Source: CAZMNY01 sp964635375
Lineage (GTDB): Bacteria > Planctomycetota > Planctomycetia > Pirellulales > Pirellulaceae
Length of the DNA: 64,000 nucleotides
NCBI GenBank assembly: GCA_964635375.1
Contig: CAZWOU010000003.1
Coordinates: forward strand, 50,649-114,648
Direction of reading: 5' to 3'
Below, one piece after another: positions 1-8,617 of this stretch. A program made the translations under genes and the position numbers. Position 1 is the first letter of the stretch. The number at the start of each line of letters is the position of its first letter. The notes below the pieces were generated by a model. That model worked only from the letters and a program-made list of their open reading frames with translations, was not told the origin of the DNA and searched no databases.

Positions 1-965
1 AGACGGGCGTATTGTTTCGTCCGGGCGAGGAACACCGTCATAACTTCGGGCGAGGCGCCGAGGGCTTTGGGCATGTCATGCTGCTCGATATCGCCAAACT
101 GATTCGGCCCGTTAGCATCGGCCCCGGCATCATGCGCAATGGCACCGACGCCAGGCCCCTGCAACGCGGGATGCGAGAGGCAAGACGAGACGGAGCCACC
201 GTCGTCTGGTGCCACAATCAATTCGGCTACGAAGATATCCCGAATTGGATGGCTGGCACGTTGGACGCCCAGAACATCTTTGACGGCGGCAATCGCGGCA
301 ACTACGAGGGATCATTTTACCGTTACTTGAATATCGGCTTGAGGACGCCCTTTTCGACTGGAACCGATTGGTTCATCGATGATTTTTCTCGCGTGTACGT
401 GCCCCTTCAAGGCGAGCTGACGAGCCGCGAATGGCTTAAGCAACTTAGGGCGGGTCGGTCATTTATCACGAACGGTCCGCTGCTCGAATTCTCAGCTGAC
501 GGCCGGCGCATTGGCGACACGCTGAAGCTGGATGGCAAGAGCGTCGCCGTCAGCGGCTCCGCTGCGGCTCGGACTGACTTCGGCCGTATTGAGTTGATTC
601 ACAACGGACGAGTCATTGCGAACGCCGAGTCTCAAGCCCACGACGGACATTTCGTCGCTGATCTCGAGCACGACCTACGGGTTGCCGAACCGGGCTGGAT
701 CGCCTTACGCACGCCGCTGACTGAGCGCAAAAACGCTTTCGGGAATCAACTTTATTCGCACACGAGCCCAATCTATCTTGAATTCGCCGGCAAAACCGTT
801 TTCCACGCGGAGATCGCCGAGGAGTTCCTCCGGGAGATGCAAAGCGATCTAGCGAAAGTCAAGAAACAGGCGGTCTTCGCGGATCCGGCGGAACGCAACG
901 CGGTTCTCAACGTCTATCAAAACGGCATCGAGGTGCTCAGACAACGAATAAACGCTCAGCCCTGA
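1..965 (+). CDS. CehA/McbA-like PHP-family metallohydrolase, C-terminal part
   Basis: The reading frame is already open at base 1, so the gene starts upstream of the window and about 321 residues are seen. The visible part reads like the back half of a PHP/amidohydrolase-type phosphoesterase domain of the CehA/McbA group: GEEHRHNF near the left edge, then VVWCHNQFGYED and FSTGTDWFIDD, which supply His and Asp residues of the kind used as metal ligands in this fold. After about residue 150 comes a beta-rich C-terminal domain (RSFITNGPLLEF onward) found behind the PHP domain in planctomycete relatives. The substrate is unknown and the protein is probably periplasmic, but the N-terminus and any signal peptide are outside the window. 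It converges with the secretion operon. The in-frame TTG at 12 is internal, not the start. Confidence 0.75.
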   Translation, partial: TGVLFRPGEEHRHNFGRGAEGFGHVMLLDIAKLIRPVSIGPGIMRNGTDARPLQRGMREARRDGATVVWCHNQFGYEDIPNWMAGTLDAQNIFDGGNRGNYEGSFYRYLNIGLRTPFSTGTDWFIDDFSRVYVPLQGELTSREWLKQLRAGRSFITNGPLLEFSADGRRIGDTLKLDGKSVAVSGSAAARTDFGRIELIHNGRVIANAESQAHDGHFVADLEHDLRVAEPGWIALRTPLTERKNAFGNQLYSHTSPIYLEFAGKTVFHAEIAEEFLREMQSDLAKVKKQAVFADPAERNAVLNVYQNGIEVLRQRINAQP

Positions 966-1071
966 CAGCGCGGTCTTCGACACCCGCAGATCTCAGAGAG
1001 AATGTGCGAGTGTCGACCCTCTCGCCTTGACGTTCTTGTTCGGAATTCTCGTTCGGCGTTCTTCCAATCGC

Positions 1072-2265
1072 TCATTCGCCAGACGAAACGGCTTGAGCAT
1101 CCGCCAGGTTTTGGCCCAATTCGGCAACTTTGATTTCGCCTTCGCTCGTCTCGAAATGAAATTCTCGCTGCTCGATGCGGGTGACCTTGGCGTTGGTGCG
1201 GCCAACTTCAAACTTGTCGCCGACGCCAAGCTTCAACAGCTGGCCGTTCGCACGCACGGAAACCCACACTTGCGGCTTTCCGCGAGATCGAATGATTGCG
1301 GACACAACGGCCAGCTTGGCTGTGTCAAACCCGAGCGGTTTGGGAGTTTCCACCACTTTTTCCGGTTCGACGATTTCGACGGTGACATCGACAGCCGAGG
1401 TGGTTGGCGGAAAGCCGTTGTCGGTCGCATAGATGGTCAACTCCCGCTTGCCAAGTTCATCCGGCTTCCAGGATATCCGTCCGGTGTTCTCGTCCAGTCT
1501 CGCATTGGGCAACTCTTCCAAGTCGGCGTGAAATCGAACCTTGTCCCCCTTGTCTGAGTCGGTTGCCGAGGGACTAAGAGTCAAGGATTCGTTCAGTGGC
1601 AAACGGATCCTTGTTGAGGAAAGAGAGATCTTGGGACCATTGTTCTTGAATCCAAATGGATTGCGGTAGGCAATCGACCGGATGTAGTCGTCGACCTGCG
1701 CCAAATTCCTATAGTCCGCCGGCTTGGGCGTCAACTTGACTCGTTCCGGGCTGTTGGGCAACGCCACGGCTCGGACGTTAAACGTCAGAGAAAGATCGCG
1801 GCTCTCGCGCATTTGGCGAATATTGATACTGTCGAAATAGTGGAGAATATCAGCCGAATAGAAGCTGTGAAGAAACTTCGTGAGTTGCTCGACATCCCCT
1901 TTGCAGGTCACCGTAAACTGGTGGGTCATAAAGAACTTGTCGATTTTTGGCACGCCGGTCGCAACATCCGCCGACTGGAAGCCGACCTGTTTGTCAAGCA
2001 CGTCGAGCAACCAAGCTTGGTACAAGCGTTGAGCCAACTCTCCGTCCCAGGGTAAGGCAACGTCCTCGAACTCCGCAAGTTCTTCCGCAGCGCGCAGACC
2101 GAGCGCGACGTCCTCCTCTTGCTTGAGCCGCTCTCCCTTCTTCGCCGCAATGTTCGACATTCGATTTGAGTGTTCATCGAGATACATGTCACCGAAATAG
2201 AGCAGGGCGCCCATCAACACCAAGGCTCCAACGAGTCCCCCTAGTAGTCTTTCACGTCGGCTCAT
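1072..2265 (-). CDS. PilO/GspM-like pseudopilus assembly protein with cadherin-like insert and PilP/GspC-like C-terminus
   Basis: 397 residues and the last gene of the secretion operon; its ATG overlaps the preceding stop by 4 bp. Residues about 8-30 (LLGGLVGALVLMGALLYF) form a membrane anchor, followed by a helical stretch and an alpha/beta region (to about 190) with the layout of PilO/GspM inner-membrane platform proteins. Residues about 225-300 look like a cadherin/putative-Ig repeat (SATDSDKGDKVRFHADL, then ITWKP-type strand SWKPDELGKRELTIYATD). The last 80 residues (KLAVVSAIIRSRGKPQVWVS ... LKLGVGDKF) resemble the PilP/GspC HR domain that docks on secretin N domains. The whole would link inner-membrane platform to periplasmic rings in one chain. 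The domain assignments are by eye and the cadherin-like insert is unusual. Confidence 0.7.
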   Translation of the reverse strand: MSRRERLLGGLVGALVLMGALLYFGDMYLDEHSNRMSNIAAKKGERLKQEEDVALGLRAAEELAEFEDVALPWDGELAQRLYQAWLLDVLDKQVGFQSADVATGVPKIDKFFMTHQFTVTCKGDVEQLTKFLHSFYSADILHYFDSINIRQMRESRDLSLTFNVRAVALPNSPERVKLTPKPADYRNLAQVDDYIRSIAYRNPFGFKNNGPKISLSSTRIRLPLNESLTLSPSATDSDKGDKVRFHADLEELPNARLDENTGRISWKPDELGKRELTIYATDNGFPPTTSAVDVTVEIVEPEKVVETPKPLGFDTAKLAVVSAIIRSRGKPQVWVSVRANGQLLKLGVGDKFEVGRTNAKVTRIEQREFHFETSEGEIKVAELGQNLADAQAVSSGE

Positions 2266-4103
2266 TTGGGGCTCCTTTCCGCACTAGCGGTCTTCACGTT
2301 GTCTTCAACCCGCGGGCGAGTCGTCAGGTCATTCGCTCCGGTCGCTTTTGGAGCAGGCGTACTCTTCTCGTTAGACTCTCCGTCCCCGGACTCTCCATCG
2401 CCGGACTCTGTGGCGTCCGGTTTCCCATCGCCCGGGTCGGGTTTGTCCGGTTTCCCATCATCCGGTTTCCCATCGTCCGGGTCGGGTGCCTCCGGGTCGG
2501 GTTCGTCCGGTTTGGCTTCGTCAGCCTTCGGTTCGTCGGCCTTCGGTTCTTCAGGAGTTGTCGTTTCGCGAGATTCCCCCGAGTCGTCGTCGCCTTCTGG
2601 CGGTTCAGAGCGACTGCCCTCATCTACCGGCGAGGCGGATTCAGTATTGTCTGGCGTATCCGACGGGGCTTGTTGAGCGCTGGGTAGAACGTAGAGCGCT
2701 TCGGTAATGCGATAAGGGAACTTATCGTATTGGCGGTCGGTGACCACTGGCCCCGCATCGACTTGACGTCCAGGCGCGTCCCATCGACGGCGCAGTTCAT
2801 CGATAGTCGAGGAGTCGTCAATGAAACCCCGGACGCTCATCTTGCCGCCCGGGTCTTTGGGATTGGGCGACATGGTCAGATTGCTAATCAAGACGAGGTC
2901 AGGATCCGGCAGACTGTCGCTGAAATCGCGCAACTGCTGCAGCCAGTCAATGTCTTTTGCTCCTACGAGGTTCTTGACGGCAATCGCATGTTCGGTGGCT
3001 TCCCGCATACGCTCGGTCTGTTTCTCGTTCTGATCGAACGTCTCTTCGAGTTTGGCGAGCTCCTTGCCGAGCCGGTGCAATTCGAACCAACCAATGAAGC
3101 AGACCAACGCCACAGCGACGGCGGCCAAGGCGCCGACGAACGCATAGCGACCTTTTTTTGATTTGGGTGTGGGTCGCTTACGAGGATTGGCGAAGTCGAT
3201 CCCAACAGTCGACCGGCCAGCGTGGGCGTTCATGGCGCCGATCAGCGACGCATAGCGGCCGGGATTCTCGGGCGGGTGAGACGCGAGCTCGCCACGAGCG
3301 CCAACCGCAGAAAAGGGGTCGAGAAACTCGACGGCCTTACCCATTTTCGATTTGATAATCTCCTCGAGCGGCCCCAACTCGGCGTGGTCGCCGCAGAGTG
3401 TGACCGATTCGACTTCGCGACCACCAGCCTGATTTCGCGCCGCCGGAATCGTTCGACGGATCTCGCCCATTAACGCGTTGGCTCGGACCGCCATGTCGTT
3501 GGTTGCTGGCAGCCGAACCGTTCGCACAAAGACGACATCGTCGCCAACGAGCACGGTCAAGTCGGCCTCGTCAGCGAGCATATCCACGAGGGCTCGGCAT
3601 TGACTCTCCGAAGTTGCCGGCTTCATCAGCGAAGCGGCAGCGAAGGGGCGGAGCAGAATCTTCGTGAGCGACAGATCGGCGTCGCGGCAGAGTTCTTCAA
3701 CCGGATCGATCACTTCTGGGTTGATGGCAGCCGCCAGCACGTGAACGGCCTCATCGTCGTTGAGGCGGTGTAGCGGAACAAAGTCGAGCGGCCAAGCGTC
3801 CGTGATCCCGGTAAACTGCCTCATCGCCTGAAAGCGAACCATGTCGACCAGTTCATCATCAGGGCAGGGCGGCATTTGCATCTGCCGAAGCTCAATGCTC
3901 GAACGGCCAATGGCGACAAGTGCTTCCGACTTGCTGACCCCTCGTTGCTTGAGCGCCTCAACGATCTGCGCCGTTGGGCTTGATTCGTCTTCCTTGAGCG
4001 ACAGTGCAAACGCTTGTTCCACCGCCACGCCCGAACCGTGAGTTCGGCCGATACAGATGCGGGCTTCACGCGCGTCCCATTCCAGTGCAACTAAATTGCT
4101 CAT
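2262..4103 (-). CDS. GspL-like protein: PilM-type actin-like domain plus PilN-type membrane domain
   Basis: 613 residues. The start is set at 4103 because GGAGGTGA sits 7 bases upstream of that ATG; a longer reading to 4127 is possible but has no such site. Residues 1 to about 310 (MSNLVALEWDAREARICIG) have the actin-like ATPase layout of PilM/cytoplasmic GspL, which would bind GspE. A single membrane segment follows (FVGALAAVAVALVCFIGWFE, about 320-340), then a coiled coil and a PilN-like periplasmic domain with the conserved style TMSPNPKDPGGKMSVRGF. The last 130 residues are low complexity, made of PDDGKPD, EPKADEPKADE and SGDGESGDGE repeats. The role is the inner-membrane platform of the secretion machine. 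It overlaps the next gene by 4 bp. Confidence 0.8.
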   Translation of the reverse strand: MSNLVALEWDAREARICIGRTHGSGVAVEQAFALSLKEDESSPTAQIVEALKQRGVSKSEALVAIGRSSIELRQMQMPPCPDDELVDMVRFQAMRQFTGITDAWPLDFVPLHRLNDDEAVHVLAAAINPEVIDPVEELCRDADLSLTKILLRPFAAASLMKPATSESQCRALVDMLADEADLTVLVGDDVVFVRTVRLPATNDMAVRANALMGEIRRTIPAARNQAGGREVESVTLCGDHAELGPLEEIIKSKMGKAVEFLDPFSAVGARGELASHPPENPGRYASLIGAMNAHAGRSTVGIDFANPRKRPTPKSKKGRYAFVGALAAVAVALVCFIGWFELHRLGKELAKLEETFDQNEKQTERMREATEHAIAVKNLVGAKDIDWLQQLRDFSDSLPDPDLVLISNLTMSPNPKDPGGKMSVRGFIDDSSTIDELRRRWDAPGRQVDAGPVVTDRQYDKFPYRITEALYVLPSAQQAPSDTPDNTESASPVDEGSRSEPPEGDDDSGESRETTTPEEPKADEPKADEAKPDEPDPEAPDPDDGKPDDGKPDKPDPGDGKPDATESGDGESGDGESNEKSTPAPKATGANDLTTRPRVEDNVKTASAERSPK

Positions 4104-4186
4104 CGTAATTTCACCTCCGCTTCCCAAAAACCGGGAGCAACCAAGACTTCGCGTCTGGTTCGTGTACGTTTAGTGAGTGTTAATTT

Positions 4187-5839
4187 CTATTCCGCAGCGG
4201 CTGCGTAGGAGACACCAAGCTGATCCAGTTGATACCCGCGGCCCAAATGGCTGATGTCTTTCCAGAGTAATACCTGAGGCTGTTCGGTAGTAGCATCAAT
4301 CACAACTTCCGTTCGAGATGAAACGCCGCCATTCTGAAAATAGCCCACCACCTGAGCCCGATAGACGTCGCCGCGACCGCAAATAAAGGGCATCAGGAGC
4401 TTCATCTCGTCGAGCGTCACGATGGCTTCGGTCATCAGCCAGGTCTCGTGTCGTCGGTTCTCGTCAGTGCTTTCCGTCCCGCTAACATCACGTTCCTGAA
4501 TAATGGTGTCGACAATCTCTGGACTCATGGTGGGAATTCCCAGCAACACATCTCGCGAGGCCTGATTGATATTGATGCGGCCGGGAATGGTGGCCGCGTT
4601 GGCAATCGTACAATTATCCATCAGCGCGGGTAGGTAGAGCGCCATGGCCCCAGGGCCTTCTGGGAACACAGGCGCCAAAACGACTTGATCACCGTCGAGG
4701 TTGGCTCGCACCTTGGCCCCGATGAGGTCGAGTATTTGAGTGAACTTGTTGCCGCCTTCTTGGCTCAAATCCAATCCGCCGGCGGACACGTCGCCGGCGT
4801 CGTTTCCGGTGTAGGCGCCCGACTGACGAAAGCCCACGATGAATGTCGCCCATTGTGCGTTGAAGCGTTCTTCCAAGTCCGCATAAAGCGTTTCCAGATC
4901 GTCGCCATTGATGTCAATTCGCGGCATGCCCTCCGCATTCAAGTTCGCTTCGGCGCTGTAGATCGTCAGGAACGCCGACCAACCCCGCTCCAGCGAAGTC
5001 GTCGAGCCGTCCTCATTAGTCACGCCGGACATCAACGTTTGAGCATCTAGCGATTGCCCGACAAAGCCACTCGTTTCGTGAGGGTCAACTCGGCCATTGC
5101 GGTTAATATCGATGCCAAACAACAATTGCGGGGATACGCCTTTCACTCGCAACAATTCCGCGATCGTGTCGAGCATTCCGTTCTTCGGCTCGTACGGCGG
5201 ACTCAACTGGCTATAGTATTCAAGCTCCGCGCCGAACTCGCGGATCTCATCATCCTCATCGAGCCAATCGAGAATAGAGTCGGCCACATCCTCGCTCATA
5301 CCAGGCAAGGCCATCAGCAAGTTGCGCCCGGCGCCTTCCTGCAGCGAGTCCGCCCACAACAGAATGTTCATGTTGAGCCGCCCCGATTCGTCCTCGAGAC
5401 CGTAGCGAACGCCCTCGAGCGATCCATCGACAGCGAATGCAGGCGACACCACGGTAAACGACCCCTGGTGGGGCGTCGTCGCATCGCCAATGCAAATGAT
5501 GTTCTGGAAGATCATCGGATTGTTGTAGATCCCACCGCCGTCGTTGCGGGCCTCGGGCAACTGCACGAGAAACTGACGTGTGTAGTCAACGCCCGACTCA
5601 ACCAGCATTTGCGCCTGTAGTTGATCGCCGCCCTGCAGCGCCCCTTCATAGTTGGTCATCATCAGCTCGGCGAACGTATAGGCCGCAAAGCTGAGCATGG
5701 CGACAACGATGAGGACGATGATTAACACGAACGCGGGACGCTTTCGACCAGCCCAGCCGCCATCGCCGCCGCAACCCAATGTGGCTGCGTTCGAGCATTC
5801 GCGTTTGGTTTTCGCGGTTGAAGTCGCGGTTGAAGTCAT
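4187..5839 (-). CDS. gspK: GspK-like minor pseudopilin
   Basis: 550 residues, much longer than typical GspK (about 320). After a 33-residue leader containing a Gly-rich stretch comes RPAFVLIIVLIVVAMLSFAA, the hydrophobic N-terminal helix, without the classical G-F-x-x-x-E processing signal; GspK characteristically lacks the +5 Glu. The body contains the GspK alpha-domain signature: ESGRLNMNIL, LPGMSEDVADSILDWLDEDD and GRININQASRDVLLGIPTMS, the last being a helix-hairpin-helix-like element. Around residue 250 GIDINRNGRVDPHE fits an EF-hand/dockerin-type calcium loop. GspK with I and J caps the pseudopilus tip. The start overlaps the gspJ stop by 4 bp, and the stop is 83 bp before the gspL-like gene. 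Confidence 0.88.
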   Translation of the reverse strand: MTSTATSTAKTKRECSNAATLGCGGDGGWAGRKRPAFVLIIVLIVVAMLSFAAYTFAELMMTNYEGALQGGDQLQAQMLVESGVDYTRQFLVQLPEARNDGGGIYNNPMIFQNIICIGDATTPHQGSFTVVSPAFAVDGSLEGVRYGLEDESGRLNMNILLWADSLQEGAGRNLLMALPGMSEDVADSILDWLDEDDEIREFGAELEYYSQLSPPYEPKNGMLDTIAELLRVKGVSPQLLFGIDINRNGRVDPHETSGFVGQSLDAQTLMSGVTNEDGSTTSLERGWSAFLTIYSAEANLNAEGMPRIDINGDDLETLYADLEERFNAQWATFIVGFRQSGAYTGNDAGDVSAGGLDLSQEGGNKFTQILDLIGAKVRANLDGDQVVLAPVFPEGPGAMALYLPALMDNCTIANAATIPGRININQASRDVLLGIPTMSPEIVDTIIQERDVSGTESTDENRRHETWLMTEAIVTLDEMKLLMPFICGRGDVYRAQVVGYFQNGGVSSRTEVVIDATTEQPQVLLWKDISHLGRGYQLDQLGVSYAAAAE

Positions 5840-6873
5840 AGTCCCACTGCCTCCAAGTCCGCCGCCTCTTCCTCATTGCCGAAGGTCGATTTAGCCGTCG
5901 GCAGGCGGACTACGATGCGGTAAGTGAAAATATCATCAGGATTCGTCTCTTGCTCAACGAACTCAGTTGGGGTCGTGTTGAGCTGCGAAACAGGCTGTAC
6001 TGAGACAATGATCTCGACGGCCATGGGGAGTCCGGCTTTTAAGTCGCTGTCCCATTCTATTAACCATTCCAAACCGTCGTAGTATCGGAACTCGATTCCA
6101 AGAATCTCTGGAGCGATGATCTCCGCCTGCTCCTGAAGGCCGGTCGAGTTGCCATTTGCAAGGGCAAACGCGGTGACGGTTCGATCGAGTTGGCGGCGGA
6201 CCAAGCCGCCGCGCACGGCCGCGTCACCGAACGCGTCCTTCGCCGCGTAGACTCCGGCGTTCTCCGGTGTCTGCACATAATAGGCGACGGTCTTCACATC
6301 ACTGACCACATCGACCAAGTCGCCAACAGCGTTGGGAACCTCTTGAAAGAACTCGTCAAAACGGGGAAGCCGGGAGATATCCAACTGCAGCTGAAACTGG
6401 TTGCCGTAAAGGCCCGCGTTCGGCGGCAACTCCACCGCATTGGCGATGTCGGCCGTGTAGGCCGATTCCTCTTCTTCGACAAAGTCGGCGCCTTCATCCG
6501 CCGCAGCGTCTCCGCTATCACCGCCTCCGCTCGCCCCGCCAATCGCATCGGCGACCGCATCGGACGACTCGCCGGTCACGGCGGCCAAGGTCGCCAGGGC
6601 CTCGGCCGCAGAGCCCTCGCCGAGCGACTCTAGCGCGGTCAGGTCTTGTTCGTATTTTGTCACTACGCGTTTCAGGTCGCCGGAGATAAGCCGCATCACC
6701 GCACGGGCGACTCGGGCTTGTTCAATAACCCCACGGCGGTTCTGCAGCGTGCGAAGGTGCAGATCTACTGCCATGCCGACGCCGTATAGAATCATTCCGC
6801 TGAGCGACATCGCTAGCATCAGTTCGAGCAGCGAAATGCCGTTTCGGCGCGGCTGCGAATTTGAAGCGATCAT
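5836..6873 (-). CDS. gspJ: GspJ-like minor pseudopilin
   Basis: 345 residues. The N-terminus RRNGISLLELMLAMSLSGMI is a type IV prepilin signal: a basic leader, Gly at the cleavage point, Leu-Leu-Glu with the +5 Glu, then a hydrophobic helix. The globular part carries a Ser/Gly/Asp/Glu-rich insertion (about residues 85-140, including SGGGDSGDAAADEGADFVEEE) not found in short GspJ proteins. The strand pattern FRYYDGLEWLIEWDS and GLPMAVEIIVSV is typical of GspJ/PulJ. It is predicted to sit at the pseudopilus tip with GspI and GspK. It is translationally coupled on both sides, with 4-bp ATGA overlaps with gspI and gspK. Confidence 0.88.
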   Translation of the reverse strand: MIASNSQPRRNGISLLELMLAMSLSGMILYGVGMAVDLHLRTLQNRRGVIEQARVARAVMRLISGDLKRVVTKYEQDLTALESLGEGSAAEALATLAAVTGESSDAVADAIGGASGGGDSGDAAADEGADFVEEEESAYTADIANAVELPPNAGLYGNQFQLQLDISRLPRFDEFFQEVPNAVGDLVDVVSDVKTVAYYVQTPENAGVYAAKDAFGDAAVRGGLVRRQLDRTVTAFALANGNSTGLQEQAEIIAPEILGIEFRYYDGLEWLIEWDSDLKAGLPMAVEIIVSVQPVSQLNTTPTEFVEQETNPDDIFTYRIVVRLPTAKSTFGNEEEAADLEAVGL

Positions 6874-7397
6874 CGGCCCCCTCCGCTGGATGAGCCATCA
6901 GTCGAGCTCCCGCTCGATGTTGCACCACTTGATCCAGACGACGCCTCGCCTTCTTCGGTCAATTCCTCTTCCTCCTCAATCAACAAATCGTCCTCGCGCA
7001 TCCAGCGGACGAGTTGATATTGAACGGGGCGCTGCGATTCGGGCAAATTCTGAATGACGGAGATCTGCACGGCGATCAGACCTTCCTGATCAATTTGTTC
7101 AATCTCGACCGAATAGTTCCACTGCGGATCATACTCATCCACCGCGTCAGCGACGGGCGAGAGCGGGTAGAGCCCAGAGGTCAGCTCGGACATTTTCGTT
7201 TCGGCCAGCAGCTGCGCCGAGGTCATGTCTCGCGTATTCGCGGCCGCCAACGAACCAACGCGAACCAGTTCGCCGATCGTCGCGATCGCCATACCCAGAA
7301 TCGCCATCGAGAGCAGCACTTCCAGCAGCGAGAAGCCACGTCGGGACGACGAGCGGCTGCACAATGTGTCGGTGTCGTTGCGAGATTTGATGCTCAT
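6870..7397 (-). CDS. gspI: GspI-like minor pseudopilin
   Basis: 175 residues from the ATG at 7397, chosen because it overlaps the gspH stop in an ATGA; a longer frame upstream runs inside gspH. SSRRGFSLLEVLLSMAILGM is a full prepilin signal with +5 Glu. The short globular region (YDPQWNYSVEIEQIDQEGLI) matches GspI/PulI layout. The C-terminal 40 residues are acidic and then Ser/Gly-rich (EEEEELTEEGE, then SSGSSGATSSGSS) and are probably disordered. It would initiate the pseudopilus tip complex with GspJ and GspK after processing by a prepilin peptidase, which is not encoded in this window. Confidence 0.88.
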   Translation of the reverse strand: MSIKSRNDTDTLCSRSSSRRGFSLLEVLLSMAILGMAIATIGELVRVGSLAAANTRDMTSAQLLAETKMSELTSGLYPLSPVADAVDEYDPQWNYSVEIEQIDQEGLIAVQISVIQNLPESQRPVQYQLVRWMREDDLLIEEEEELTEEGEASSGSSGATSSGSSTDGSSSGGGR

Positions 7398-8053
7398 TGG
7401 GGTTCCGGAATCTCGTCCGCTGTAATGAGGTCGCTTACTTGGGCGACGCCCGTCAGACCGCGAAGTTGCAACATCACGTAATAGTAGTCGTTGGAGATCA
7501 GCAAGCGGGCATTTGACGATGTGCCGTCGGGGTAGAACAAGATCGGCGACGACCACGCTTCGTTAAACCCCTCAGCGGTCAGGTTGACGTCTTGAGCCGC
7601 CTGCTGTTCTGCGATTGCGGTGCGAACGTCCTTGACCGACGCCACTTGAATGAACCGCATCTCTTCCGGCAGCGTCCCGTTGACAACGACAGCGTCCGAT
7701 CCGCCGACGGAAATCTGCCGCCTCGTGTCGCTCGACTCCACGGCCGCCTCTTGATCCTGCTCAAACGGCCGCACCTGGTACTGTTTGGTGTCTTTCTGAA
7801 TACGGAACATGTGCACGCGACCCGTCTTCATGGCCTGCACTTGAGCTTGGCCCCAGATCGAGCGAACTCGATCAGCTGACTGCCTTAGTTTCTGGTTCCT
7901 CATCGGACCGCTAAGCGCCGGGTAGGCTGCAGTGGCGAGGATAACCAGCAAGGCGAGCACCAACAGTAGTTCAATCAGCGTCACGCCGCGCAATCTCGAA
8001 CGACGGCCCTTCGGCGCGTGAGCCAAACTTAGCTTCGGCCGTCGTTCTTGCAT
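7394..8053 (-). CDS. gspH: GspH-like minor pseudopilin
   Basis: 219 residues. RLRGVTLIELLLVLALLVIL gives the prepilin motif (Gly-Val-Thr-Leu-Ile-Glu) and membrane helix. The next segment, RQSADRVRSIWGQAQVQAMK followed by TGRVHMFRI, is the usual GspH/FimT region in which a long helix leads into the beta-sheet head. GspH connects the tip complex to the GspG shaft. It lies 27 bp after gspG and overlaps gspI by 4 bp, so G-H-I-J-K form one tightly packed unit. No unusual residues were seen in the processing site. Confidence 0.87.
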   Translation of the reverse strand: MQERRPKLSLAHAPKGRRSRLRGVTLIELLLVLALLVILATAAYPALSGPMRNQKLRQSADRVRSIWGQAQVQAMKTGRVHMFRIQKDTKQYQVRPFEQDQEAAVESSDTRRQISVGGSDAVVVNGTLPEEMRFIQVASVKDVRTAIAEQQAAQDVNLTAEGFNEAWSSPILFYPDGTSSNARLLISNDYYYVMLQLRGLTGVAQVSDLITADEIPEPQ

Positions 8054-8080
8054 GAGATTTCTCCGCTTAAGACGCAGTCG

Positions 8081-8488
8081 CTAATTCTTGGCCGTCGATA
8101 CATCGTCCTCACTGCCGTCTTGCCGGTCTGCCCCAAAGGACCAGATCAGGTAACTGTCGCCATCCAATTTGTATTGGTAGGGCTGTCCCCAGGGGTCGGC
8201 AGGCACAGCGCTTTCCAGGTAGGGCCCGCGCCATTTCGCCAACCCGGATGGTTGCGTCTGAAGCGCGTCAAGCCCTTGCTCGGTCGTAGGATAAACCCCC
8301 GTATCGAGTCGGTAGAGCTTGAGGTTGGTTTCGAACATGCGCATCTGAGAAAGCGCGGCGTCCGAGTACGCATTGCCTTGGATCCTCTGGAAGTAAATCC
8401 CCACCATCCCGCCAAGGATTACCAGGATCGCAAGCACCAAGAGAACTTCGATCAACGTAAAGCCTTGCTTTCGATTTCGCCGTCGCAT
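8081..8488 (-). CDS. gspG: GspG-like major pseudopilin
   Basis: 135 residues, the usual size of GspG. KQGFTLIEVLLVLAILVILG is a perfect prepilin signal. The head shows the GspG hallmarks MRMFETNLKLYRLDTGVYPT and TEQGLDALQTQP, then PADPWGQPYQYK and the C-terminal calcium-site region WSFGADRQDGSEDD. The last element is characteristic of T2SS major pseudopilins rather than type IV pilins. It polymerises into the pseudopilus shaft. A strong ribosome site (AAGGGAGA) lies 8 bases before the ATG, fitting a highly translated subunit. Two stem-loops separate it from gspF. Confidence 0.93.
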   Translation of the reverse strand: MRRRNRKQGFTLIEVLLVLAILVILGGMVGIYFQRIQGNAYSDAALSQMRMFETNLKLYRLDTGVYPTTEQGLDALQTQPSGLAKWRGPYLESAVPADPWGQPYQYKLDGDSYLIWSFGADRQDGSEDDVSTAKN

Positions 8489-8514
8489 TGTTCATTCTCC
8501 CTTACCGTGTTTTC

Positions 8515-8537
8515 GACCGAGCCTTCGCAACTCGGTC
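8515..8537 (-). other. Intercistronic stem-loop 1 before gspG
   Basis: GACCGAG (8515-8521) and CTCGGTC (8531-8537) form a perfect 7-bp stem around a 9-nt loop in the gspF-gspG spacer, 27 bases upstream of the gspG start. There is no T-tract after it on the minus strand, so it is more likely an RNA stability or processing element than an intrinsic terminator. Confidence 0.4.
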
Positions 8538-8565
8538 CGTGAATCTGACGTGTGACGTATCCCTC

Positions 8566-8586
8566 GCATCGGGCGCTGCCCGACGC
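8566..8586 (-). other. Intercistronic stem-loop 2 after gspF
   Basis: TCGGGC and GCCCGA (8569-8583) form a perfect 6-bp stem with a 3-nt loop, extended by a mismatch and two further GC pairs to 8566-8586. It lies 31 bases past the gspF stop. It may block exonucleases or partly terminate the upstream message so that the pseudopilin part is expressed more strongly. Confidence 0.4.
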
Positions 8587-8617
8587 CTCAACTAACTAGC
8601 ACTCTCATCAAACATGT

